A DNA stretch of 19,778 nucleotides from assembly GCA_002900995.3 (NCBI GenBank), contig PJEW03000047.1:1-19778 (forward strand), read 5' to 3'. Below are positions 8,699 to 16,779 of this stretch, one piece after another; the stretch's first letter is position 1, and the number at the start of each line of letters is the position of its first letter. Under the pieces are notes generated by a model that made no database searches, had not been told where the DNA came from, and saw only the letters and a list, made by a program, of their open reading frames with translations. The position numbers and the translations under genes are program-made. Origin of the DNA: Ganoderma boninense (lineage: Eukaryota > Basidiomycota > Agaricomycetes > Polyporales > Polyporaceae).

Positions 8699-9695
8699 CA
8701 AAAAGAACAACATGATTCCGTCAAGGCATGCCCAAGATATGGGCTAAACAGTGGTGGGGAGGGGAGCAGGAGGAGGAGGTAGGCACTCCGAAGGCTCCAG
8801 TGATCGTATCGGGACGTTCTTGGGCTCGTTGGAAAGCTGTGAGCAGCAGCTTTCCAGCGGTATGACGGGCAAAAAAATCCGTCAAGCGGTTGCTGAGTTA
8901 TGGGGGATACAAGGGTGGTGGGGCTGCCAACTGATCGCATTGTAGTATATTTTGTAGGATAGATACCTCCAAACAAATGGTGCGGCCAGATACCACTATA
9001 CAGTACCTACCAAACGCACCAAAGAGCGTCCCAAACGGTTCAGCCGTTCCTGAGATACCAATACCCTGTTCCTGAGGAGGAAGGGGTATATGTACCGGAG
9101 GAACGGCTGGACAGAATCGGACGATCTTGGGCTCGTTCTGTGCGCGTTGTTAACGCGAGCAAAACGCGCCCAAGATCGTCCTATTCCGTCCAAAACTGCC
9201 CGAGCTATGGCCCATTTACTGGCGCCTAGAGCGACCAAAGGTACCTGTATGTATATGTTAGTATACCATATTACACCAGCGCATTAGGCGCGTTAGAAGC
9301 GCCTTGAAAACGCGATCAGAACGCACCTAAGATCATGGAAAACGGTCCAGAATTGAGGGAGATATAGCAAGGGGAAGGTGCCCAGGTGCAGGCACCCAAG
9401 CACCTTCCATATTGGGCAGTGGCAGGGCAGGAGGAGCCCGGGTGGCTGATGGGAGGTGAGTATTGATGGGGGAAGCCCCGGAGTGATGGCAGATAAGCCC
9501 CCGGGGCCTTATCTAAGCTGATAAGCAAAAAAGCGCCAGCCCGGGCACTGATAACAGGCCCTCCGGAGGCTGCCTACTATATTAGGGAACTCCGGGCATT
9601 ATCCCGGGGCTTCGTATTACATTACGAGCAGAGTCGGTTTATATTGCATTGCAGTGCCAGGCTATCTCCGGTAAATAATACATTATCCTTACCAC
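8699..9695 (-). repeat. Right arm of the foldback
   Basis: 997 bp, mirror of the left arm; the extra base lies in the run at about 8903-8907. The open frames here reproduce those of the left arm word for word, apart from the shift after that indel. Confidence 0.9.
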
Positions 9696-10945
9696 AGCTG
9701 CTGCTCCCCCTTCTTCTTCCATCCAAACGACTTCGTCCGTTCTTCCTCTCTGGTGACGAGGGCCTGGTCGAGCGACAGTGCCACCTTCTGGATTCTGGTG
9801 AGGTCCGAGATGTCGTGGGCACTGGTAGCGAGGACGTCCCGGAGCCTGGGAGGCAGGCCAGAGCGGTAGCGTTCGCGTTTGTCCTCGTCGCCGAAGCCGG
9901 TCCGCGCTGCAGCTGCATTGAACTGCGCTGTATACTCCTGGACTGTGCCGACCTTGCGGTACGCTTTGCACAGCTTGACCAATTCAGCAATGGCAGCCTC
10001 CTTGTCGTCGGCTGCACAGAAGTGATCCTTGAAAGCCATACCGAACACTGCGTAGGTTGCCCAAGGACTGGTTCCACCAGCGAGTGTTACAATGTGGGGG
10101 CCAGCCCAGGCTGCTGCTCCTTCCGTGAGCCTACTAAGGATGGTCATCCATACCACCTCGGTTGGTGTGCCGACAGCTACTGCCGTGAGGGTGTTGAAGT
10201 AGATCTGGGCTGCGGACACGAAGCGGAGGCCATCCTGGGGGGATTTTCCATCGTAGTCGCGTGGGGCGATTTGAGAAAGGAGCTTGGAGGTGTCGAACGG
10301 TGGAGCGGGGGCAGGGGTAGTCATGGCGGGTGTGGACGCTCGACTGGGTGCAGCTGATGATGATGAAGAAGATGAGGGTTGTGGAGTATTGAGACTGATG
10401 GTTTCTTGCTTGGGTTCCTTCTTTACTTCCGGCTTTTTCTCTGTCTTTGGGAGTTTAGAAGTTGAAGCAACGGGGGAAGCAGGAGTCGAGGTTCGTCGTT
10501 GTCCAAGACGTTCTGTGACGAGTTCGAAAGTCTTGTCAAGAATGGGAGACCCTGTTGATCATGCGGGACTGGGAATTCGACTTTGGACATGACTCTGGGG
10601 TTGTGAGGTTGGGCGTGAGGCAGGGCGTGATGAGGGATTCCTGGATGCGATAAGGGCGGCTTGGCGAGCTGGGGGTCGGCTTGGGTCTCGGTGTGGTGGT
10701 GCTGGAGGGTTGGTGAGGCGATCGCGGATGAGACCTTCGTGCTCTGGTTCAGCTCGTAGGCGAGGTGCAATAAGTGCGCGATTCTCAGGAGTGTCAGGAA
10801 ATCTCCAGTGCCAGTTAGGGCATGGTTGTTGTGCACAGACGACCCAATCGCCAAGAGTGTTCGCTAAGTATTCGTGCTGAACTTCGGTGGGGTGGAAGAT
10901 ATGTGGTTTTCTTTCACAAGCCAGGATGACGGGGTGTCTCGCTTC
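9696..10945 (-). pseudogene. Ty3/gypsy gag-like frame, truncated by the foldback
   Basis: The recognisable part starts around the Met at 10324 and runs 206-207 native residues before the foldback adds Trp-stop. Residues about 60-170 have the retrotransposon Gag capsid pattern (SPWATYAVFGMAFKDHF...VQEYTAQFNAAAARTGF...RYRSGLPPRLRD). The CCHC zinc knuckle expected further on is lost. The same frame stays open upstream to 10945 except for one TGA at 10559-10561; that region is acidic/proline/serine-rich with KTEKKPEVKKEPK and an SSSSSSS run. I see no Met upstream of 10324, so the true start is uncertain: either 10324, or further upstream beyond the TAG at 10946-10948. The TGA reads like a CGA hit by CpG decay. 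Gag would form the particle for reverse transcription in the cytoplasm. At the shared AGCT the gag and integrase frames do not line up. Confidence 0.8.
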
Positions 10946-11306
10946 CTATACCAGGAATGAAAAACGGCAGGTGCACGATCCGACACTGTCTGCTCAGCCT
11001 CCTCGGCCTATTGCTGTGTCTTAGCCCAAGGGACACAGGCCCAAGGGTGTTCTGCCTTGGCTTTGTTTCGCCGCCTTTCTCTAGCCTCCCACGCCGTGAG
11101 GCGGACCACTTCTGTCAGTACCGGGGTCTCATGTTAGGAGCTTTCCGCGTACTGTACCACTAAGAGTGGCAAGCCTCAGGTTGCGCCGAGACCACGTCCG
11201 ATGGTGTGACTAGAGCGCGCACTACGCTAGGCCAACACAGAGGATCTAAGTGCGTACCGTACGAGAGGGAAAGAGTGTGGGTGGGGTACGCCGGTGCTCG
11301 TGTAGA
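10946..11306 (-). other. Ty3 leader region between primer-binding site and gag
   Basis: About 360 bp with stops in all minus-strand frames. It is probably untranslated leader of the retroelement RNA. No splice sites are obvious. Confidence 0.5.
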
Positions 11307-11317
11307 AGTTTCGACCT
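11307..11317 (-). promoter_or_regulatory. Self-primed (Tf1-type) primer-binding site
   Basis: On the minus strand, two bases after the 5' LTR, lies AGGTCGAAACT. There is no TGG start as for tRNA-primed elements. Its reverse complement AGTTTCGACCT is found exactly in the related solo LTR at 14396-14406. One G-U pair apart it occurs in this element's own 3' LTR (AGTTTTGACCT, 5724-5714), and 10 of 11 bases pair in the 5' LTR (11504-11494). In all copies the segment sits 35 bp below the TATA box position, where transcription should start. Tf1 and sushi elements prime reverse transcription by folding the first 11 nt of their own RNA onto the PBS. Confidence 0.75.
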
Positions 11318-11319
11318 AA

Positions 11320-11779
11320 TGTTACGACTGGCTGTCGAGTAAGATCAGGGAGGAGGCTTACGAGACGAGCAAGGGCGTCGACGAGCACTTGTGCAGCGAG
11401 AGCAGAGCAGGGCTCGACAGTCAGGCTGGAGACAAGATGTATTGAGCGAGTAACTAACGAGCGAGAATACAGCGAGGCTTACCTGGAGACAAGTGGTCAA
11501 AACTGAGGTCTCCAGGTAGCGAAGTACAGGCCTTATGTACATGTAACGGACAATGGGAACCGGGAACAATAGGTAACTATGGACACGGGAACCAGTGGAA
11601 GAACAATGGTATGTAGTACAATGACGACGGGAACAATGGGTAACAGGAATTATTGTACTGCGAGAACAAGGGACAGGTTTGCTAAACAACGGAGGACAAT
11701 AAGGACGACGTGGGAGGCAAACAGTCCGAAAAGGGAAAGAGAGACGCCGGGGTAGGCGCCGAGCGTGCCGTTCATGACA
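11320..11779 (-). repeat. 5' LTR of the Ty3 element
   Basis: 460 bp, about 96% identical to the 3' LTR (17 differences counted by eye, 16 of them transitions, about 9 at CpG). The TATA box has become TACATAAG (11539 down to 11532) where the other copies have TATATAAG, so the element's promoter is probably weakened. GGGTT follows at 11780-11784. Confidence 0.93.
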
Positions 11780-11895
11780 GGGTTCTTGCAAACCTCAAGA
11801 GTTATGGCTCATTGGACACATTCTCCACTTTTTTTGTCAACAAATTTGTGGATCATCATGCGTTTGAAATGTTACATAGCACTTTGGGTCGTTAG

Positions 11896-12296
11896 ATAAC
11901 TCGATTTATTTATTGTAGGCTTCTACAATTTTTTGCTATACTACGAGATTGAACGCCCCCCATAATAATTTAGTCTGGTGCCCTTTGTCCTGAAAATGGG
12001 TCGGTGCATTCTGGTGCTTTTAGTCGTTGTTCATCTTTTACTGAGCACTCGCTCCTCCTGCTCTCCTCTTTGTCCCGCTATGCATTCCTATAGGACCACT
12101 TTCCCAGTTCTCTGCTTAACATCCATTTCTATACTGCCACTAGTCGAAGAAATCTCAGCTTCTGGTATGACTTTACTCAGCTGGCAGCTCCAAGTTGGCT
12201 CTGGGTTGGTATTTGAGGTAAAAGCACCAGTGATGGACTTCGAAACATACATCGTGACTTGACCTGACCCAGGTGCGTCTCACACCATCATGAGAG
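11896..12296. other. Stretch after the Plavaka stop, no assigned gene
   Basis: The first 80 bp are AT-rich and may be the 3' UTR of the Plavaka gene. From 11978 to 12262 a plus-strand frame of about 94 codons stays open; it begins with GTG, its first ATG is seven codons in, and the N-terminus is hydrophobic (ILVLLVVVHLLL). I recognise no family; it could be a decayed fragment. GAGAG at 12292-12296 is the TSD of the next solo LTR. Confidence 0.4.
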
Positions 12297-12757
12297 TGTC
12301 ATGAACGGCATGCTCGGCGCCTACGCCAGCGTCTCTCTTTCCCTTTTTGGACTGTTTGCCTCCCGCGTCATCCTTATTGTCCTCCGTTGTTTAGCAAACC
12401 CGTTCCTTGTTCTTGCAGTACAATAACTCCTGTTACCCATTGTTCCTGTCGTCATTGTACTACATACCATTGTTCTTCTACTGGTTCCCGTGTCCATAGT
12501 TACCTATTGTTCCCGGTTCCCATTATCCGTTACATGTATATAAGACCTGTACTTCGCTACCTGGAGACCTCAGTTTTGACCACTTGTCTCCAGGTAAGCC
12601 TCGCTGTATTCTCGCTCGTTAGTTACTTGCTCAATACATCTTGTCTCCAGCCTGACTGTCGAGCCCTGCTCCACTCTCGCTGCACAAGTGCTTGTCGACG
12701 CCCTTGCTCATCTCGTAAGCCTCCTCCCTGATCTTACTCAACAGCCAGTCGTAACAG
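12297..12757 (+). mobile_element. Solo LTR of the Ty3 family (461 bp), TSD GAGAG
   Basis: It runs TGTCATGAACGG...GCCAGTCGTAACA in the plus direction, opposite to the full element, and is flanked by GAGAG at 12292-12296 and 12758-12762. It is close to the two LTRs of the full element. TATATAAG is at 12537-12544 and the priming segment AGTTTTGACCA at 12572-12582. At one site where both LTRs of the full element have lost different CpGs, this copy keeps both (CCCGCGTCATCC near 12363-12374), so it helps polarise the changes. No internal sequence remains. Confidence 0.92.
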
Positions 12758-12762
12758 AGAGT

Positions 12763-14107
12763 CTCTGTATTTTTCTTCCAGTTACACAGCTCAGGTGCAT
12801 CCCCTCATGGCTGCCATCTAAGTCTAGTACTGGCGGCCCTTCACAACTGACATTAAGGATGAGAAGATTATCCTCCTAAGGGCCTGCCGCTGGTCGGCCA
12901 GTGGTCCAAGAAATCAGCAGAATAGCATGTGAGTCCTCATTCGCCGGGGATCAGCATGTACAGGTGCGGATATAAGCATGCAGCAGCGTAATGTGTCGTC
13001 GTGCTCGCAGTGATAGTCGCAAACAGTCCACACTAGCAGGCTCAGCAGGGCATTGGTCGTCATCATGGTCGATCATTGAGATCAGGGGTGGCTCCAGCCT
13101 CAGTAGGCCCTGAGGCAAGTAGTTGTCGCAGTGGCCTCATGCATGACTGGTTGGGTTCATCCTCAAGCTGGCCTCGAATACCACTGGCTCAAGGTTTGTC
13201 ATGGTTAGCCTCGTGCACTACCAGGTCATCACCATCATCGTGGGGCAACCTCGTCAGCTGCCAAGTTATTGTCAGGTCATCGGGATAGCTTTGTCACCAC
13301 TAGCACCCATGGTCTTGCACTAATTATTCTTTGGCACAGGAGAACCGTTCAGCAGAGGAGACTCATTTGGCAGAGGAGAAGCATTTGTGTATGAGGCGAC
13401 AGTGCTGGTGGGAGGTGGGAGGAGTGCGAACTGGGGGAGACAAAGTCGAGTCTGAATGCTGGAGCAAACAGGTGAGGAACGACGGCCCGTCGTGGGCTAT
13501 GCTAATACAGAGGTAAGCAAGATTCTAAGACAGAACACCAGAACAAGATGCGAGCATAGAACAAGCTCGTTTACACAGAACAAGATTTCAATGCTGCCAA
13601 AAAGCTCAATGTCTGCCATGTATGGCAGGATTGGCCGCAGGCTGCTCACCAAAAAATTTGTACATACTTGAACATTCACGCACACACTGATGGAATTGCT
13701 GATCAATACTGCAGAACAGCCCGGAGGACTTCACTGAGCAAGACTACCACAAGATAATCCGGTGATTCTTAACAGAGAACTTTCTGACCATCCTCTAAGT
13801 CGTCGACAGCCTACGCAAGGCAAGGAGATGGCCATTGCATGTTTTCGAGCTCTGGAATGAGGGCGAGACTCAAATAGAAGCCAAGGCGAGATTATGACCA
13901 TCCCAATGATTGAGATAAGGAGAGGTACATTTGGAAGACAGGAGAAGTGGCAAAATGTCGGCTGAGACCCCTGCTCAAGTTGGAGTAACTGAGATGACTA
14001 TTAATTATAATACAAGCTGTTTGTTCCGCCCATCTTGTCGTTCATTATGCATTACATGGCCCTTGTATTGTCTTAGTACCTTATTCATGGGAGATGGAGT
14101 GGCTTGG
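12763..14107. other. Decayed intergenic stretch between two solo LTRs
   Basis: No gene is supported. CAGGGGTGGCTCCAG at 13083-13097 resembles a hAT-type terminus, but no matching inverted end was found. A short plus-strand frame around 13338-13400 has the repetitive look of coding sequence (SAEETHLAEEKHL) without a recognised family. Loose repeats of GCCTCGTGC/ACCTCGTCAG words occupy 13100-13280. CTTGG at 14103-14107 is the TSD of the next LTR. Confidence 0.4.
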
Positions 14108-14577
14108 TGTTATGAACACCCCGTTTAGCGCCTACCTTAGTGCCCAGGTTTCCTTTCTCGATTAGTTTACGTCCAATGTCGTCCTTGTTGTCCTCCATAG
14201 CATTGTAAACCTTTCGCATTGTTTCCAAGTACAATAGCTCCTGTCTCCCCATTGTTCCCCTGTTGTTTCCCGTCACTATTGTTCCCTGCACCATTGTTCT
14301 CCCTTTCCGTTCCCGTGACTGTAGTTACCATTGTACTCCGTTCCCATGGACCTGCACATGTATATAAGGACTGTAGCCTGCTACCTGGGGACTCTAGTTT
14401 CGACCTCTTGTCCCCAGGTGAGCCCCACTGTATTTCCCTTGTAGATACTTCACTCAATACACTCTTGTCCCCAGCCTGACTGTCGAGCCTTGCTCCGCTC
14501 TCACTGCACAAGCGCTCGTCGACACCCCTGCTCGTCTCGTAAGCCTCCCTGATCTTACTCGACAGCCAGTCGTAACA
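14108..14577 (+). mobile_element. Older solo LTR of the Ty3 family (470 bp), TSD CTTGG
   Basis: It starts TGTTATGAACAC and ends GCCAGTCGTAACA, flanked by CTTGG at 14103-14107 and 14578-14582. It is clearly homologous to the other Ty3 LTRs but more diverged, with indels. TATATAAG is at 14361-14368. The self-priming word AGTTTCGACCT at 14396-14406 matches the PBS of the full element perfectly. It may represent a sister subfamily. Confidence 0.9.
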
Positions 14578-14582
14578 CTTGG

Positions 14583-14838
14583 GACTCTCTGATACTCTTC
14601 TGGCTGACTTGGAAAGACTGCATTATAGCATTGATCACCTTTGTCACATCTTACACTACTTTGATCATTAATAGTTCAAAATCAGACGTCTAAGGCACAT
14701 TAAGTTGAGGGGGGAAATTGCTGATGCTAGAGTGTAGTTCCACCTCATCAAACGGAACACGCACACGCGTATGCGACCACCTTGTACCTTGCAAACATCA
14801 TTGATCATCTCCCGTTTGGGATGGAGCTCACCTGATCT
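14583..14838. other. Short gap with a possible coding scrap
   Basis: A plus-strand frame just after the LTR reads LADLERLHYSIDHLCHILHY before two stops (near 14601-14673). It looks protein-like but is too short to assign. The rest shows nothing. Confidence 0.3.
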
Positions 14839-16240
14839 GGCAAGTTGGTCACGCCAAGGGTGGGCTCAGGCCGCGCAGCGGCCCAAAAGCGCCCAAAAGA
14901 TGCCCAGGGTGCTCGCGCGCCGAAGGCGCGCTTCTCCTCCCACCCGGGACCAACACCTCCCCCTCCTTCCGGCTCCTCCATTTTGAACTCATTTTTAGTG
15001 CATTAAATTGAGTATATTTGATTGATTTTTTTCGAACTTTCGCGGCGGCGATTGTCCGTCAGTCCGACCATGATGAGCACCTAAGCGGGCGCTAAAGGGC
15101 GCTTTACGACGATGTTCTCCTCGTCAATTTTCCTCCGCTCACATTGTGTTTTGGCCCGGGTTAATGGAATAGGAAGGCGCGTTATTATGAGCCATTTTTT
15201 TTCCAAGTTTGCATGGAATTTCTGAGTTACAATCTGGCTTGTGTTTTCTAGCTCTTGAGCTGCTCTTGTGGATCTTTTCTAGCACTCTTCCCCCCTGGAT
15301 TTTAGAGTCAATGTATAGGGAAAGTGTTGGATATGTTTTTAGCCACTATTGAAAGCCTCGCGAAGCCACAAGCTGGATTTATGGAGTCTCAAGCCCCCGC
15401 GCAAGGAGGCTCGGGGTTCACGTGCCGCGAGATTGGTCGACCAAGGTGGGCGTCTAAACACCTCGCGCGCTCCAATCAGGACCAATCCTAGGGCGCCTAG
15501 GACCAATGTTGGTCCCACCCTTGGCTCGGCAGCCCCGCCATGCCAAGGGTCACGACTAAATTGGTCCCCCAGACCAAATTTAGTCGAGGCGATCAAATAA
15601 ACCCTAGCCCTACCGCACCCTAATACGGAAAGAGGCCACACCAAACACGAGCGCTTAAAGGGTGCAATGGCTCGCGACGGGGCTCGAGGGCAGATGCACC
15701 GGGTTTCAAGGCTTCTGGAGGCCGCGTTGCGAGTGAAAAGGATAGGTTTATAGTATACAAGTATATTTGCTAACTATCAGAGCATGAGGCAAAGTTCAAG
15801 GCAAAAAGTCACAGCAAAGTGTACATAAATGTAATAAAAACTGAGCTTGAGGGAGGAAGGAATAAGTACAACCCGAAGGTGCATACATCATGTCGAAGGC
15901 AAGGTTCACCTGTTTAAAACAAGCCCAGAAAGAAGAAAATCGGTGGGGAACTTCGAGAGGAATTGTAATGGCAAGCTGAGAGTTAGCATTCGGAGTAGTA
16001 TAAGGAGTTATACAGGGAGACGCGGCGGCACGCGCGCCGCCGCGAGACCCGGAGGAATAAGGGGGCTAGGGAACACGATTTTTGGCCCATTTTTCACGAT
16101 TTTTGCGGCCAGATTGGAGGACTCGGAAGGAGAGGAAGGCGGCAGGAGGACGGAGAGCGCGCCTTCGGCGCGCTGGCACCCCTTGGCACCTTTTGGGCCG
16201 CGAAGCGGCCCGGCCCCGCCCTTGGAATGACTAATTTGCC
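14839..16240. mobile_element. 1.4-kb element with long imperfect inverted ends and GC-rich palindromes
   Basis: Left end GGCAAGTTGGTCACGCCAAGGG (14839 on) and right end ...CCCTTGGAATGACTAATTTGCC (to 16240) are inverted copies. The match continues inward about 140 bp with indels, through GCGGCCCAAAAG, GCGCGCCGAAGGCGCGC (palindromic hairpin, near 14913-14929 and 16158-16174) and CTCCTTCCG...CTCCTCCA. The middle holds further palindromes (CTAAATTGGTC...GACCAAATTTAG at about 15556-15583; ATTGGTCGACCAAG near 15433; TCCTAGGGCGCCTAGGA near 15486). No transposase is seen. A clean TSD is not visible; CT/CT is the best and is weak. Either one non-autonomous TIR element or two inverted copies of a shorter repeat. 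Confidence 0.6.
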
Positions 16241-16779
16241 CTTGGCTCCACGACCTACCCCTGTAGGCAGGGATTTACGATGCCACGTGATCGCACCACA
16301 TAAGTAAGTCGCGCAGGGCTCGACGAGTCGAACCCCGGGCGACTTCCTCCGAACACGCTCTAACGTACATGCATACAGTCCTCAATCGCCTACCGGACAA
16401 ACGTACCCGGTCTCGTGAAGCTTTGACGAGGACGAACGAATCGCGAACATGCCAACCGGTGCCCGCAATCTATCAACCACCCGGTGGGGCGTATGCTTCC
16501 AATGAAGCGTGGTGGAAAGCAACATGTATGCGTCGAACAGCGCGGCGGACGTGAATACCGTGGCACAGGGTCGCCATACGACTGGACACCCGCCGTCGCC
16601 TCAACACGACGTGATTGTGTGGATGGCGCATCCCCGCCGCGAATATGGAGACAGACAGGGCTCGATATTGGTGCAGAGGGAGCTGCAGATGCCACAGGCA
16701 CGGAGTCATGATGCGATGTGAGCGTCGCCCGAGTGAGTGCTCGCGATAACGATCGCTCGAGCCCTGGGGGTGTTCTAAC
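16241..16779. other. GC-rich stretch, possible downstream exons of the minus-strand gene
   Basis: Minus-strand frames stay open at 16390-16785 and 16473-16700 and could hold the next exon after an intron starting at 16779 (donor GTTAGA, acceptor candidates ending near 16690). The choice is not determinable by eye. Near 16313-16352 a GTCGC...GCGAC stem with an internal TCGACGAGTCGA palindrome is present. Confidence 0.3.

Larger units (their letters stand above)
7316..9695. mobile_element. Giant foldback (long inverted repeat) inside the Ty3 element
   Basis: Left arm 7316-8311 and right arm 8699-9695 are reverse complements over about 1 kb with only one difference seen, an extra C/G in a C-run (left near 8104, right near 8905). 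They enclose a 387-bp spacer. The outer ends read GTGGTAAGGATAATG. The arms contain nested hairpins such as GATAAGGCCCCGGGGGCTTATC-type palindromes (near 7497-7520) and GGAAGGTGC...GCACCTTCC (about 7602-7640). No protein is encoded: the open frames in the arms are mirror copies of one another with no recognisable domain. It fits a Foldback-like or very long TIR non-autonomous DNA element; no superfamily can be assigned. It sits exactly where zinc knuckle to RNase H of the retroelement should be. Transcription from the Ty3 5' LTR would read both arms into one RNA able to form a roughly 1-kb duplex. Confidence 0.85.
5540..11779 (-). mobile_element. Defective Ty3/gypsy chromovirus-type retrotransposon, 6240 bp, TSD GGGTT
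   Basis: Two 460-bp LTRs in the same orientation bound the element (5540-5999 and 11320-11779), each running TG...CA. The 5-bp duplication GGGTT flanks it at 5535-5539 and 11780-11784. On the minus strand the order is 5' LTR (11779-11320), primer-binding site, leader, gag-like frame, foldback insert, integrase with chromodomain, polypurine tract, 3' LTR. Zinc knuckle, protease, reverse transcriptase and RNase H are absent, so it cannot move on its own. It sits in the last exon of the Plavaka pseudogene, where removal restores the frame at DRV/LANL. The LTRs differ at about 17 of 460 positions, so this is not a fresh insertion. Confidence 0.92.
1643..11895 (+). pseudogene. Plavaka-type DNA transposase pseudogene, broken by three nested insertions
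   Basis: The family is recognised from conserved blocks in the order known for Plavaka transposases (CACTA-related, Basidiomycota): IYGLGPYIADYP, RADIHEL, HQLIKGTFKDHFVTWVEQYL, RGFKQWTGDDSKALMK, FSLPRQHSLK, SITESKHIKAVKEPW, QMLLTNQRLDKLA, VDGPTVLA, ATFYAPSDPSGIGGMHRE, VNKFVDHHAFE. Exons by eye: 1643-1681, 1740-1968, 2022-2157, 2673-2848, 2915-3011, 3066-3528, 3588-3734, 3796-3862, 5023-5539 and 11785-11895 (TAG). The last three pieces are one exon split by a TA-flanked element and a Ty3 element. Introns are 53-66 bp with matching phases; the one at 2158 uses a GC donor and holds a solo LTR. About 660 codons survive; the family is usually longer, so the N-terminal part is missing or is the ORF at 285. 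One in-frame stop, TAG at 3300-3302, lies after HSLKQYID. The product would have acted in the nucleus on its own element's ends. I could not identify those ends. Family call is strong; exact intron borders are moderate. Confidence 0.85.

Noticed and set aside
7483..9528. Several 60-80 codon frames in the foldback arms
   Set aside because: They are mirror copies of each other on opposite strands because the arms are inverted repeats; none has a domain, and one differs only by the single indel.
7316..9695. The foldback as two inverted LTRs (ends could be read as TG...CA)
   Set aside because: TG...CA arises automatically from inverted arms starting TGTGG; no 5-bp TSD fits that reading and the arms lack TATA/PBS neighbours.
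9644..10592. Plus-strand frames opposite gag
   Set aside because: They are antisense shadows of the gag-like frame, which has a recognisable capsid pattern.
10423..10854. 143-codon minus-strand frame upstream of gag
   Set aside because: The neighbouring frame that is in phase with gag is open over nearly the same interval with a better Gag-leader composition; this one is its shadow.
16313..16352. tRNA-like T-arm word near a GTCGC stem
   Set aside because: No cloverleaf with anticodon and acceptor stems can be drawn on either strand.
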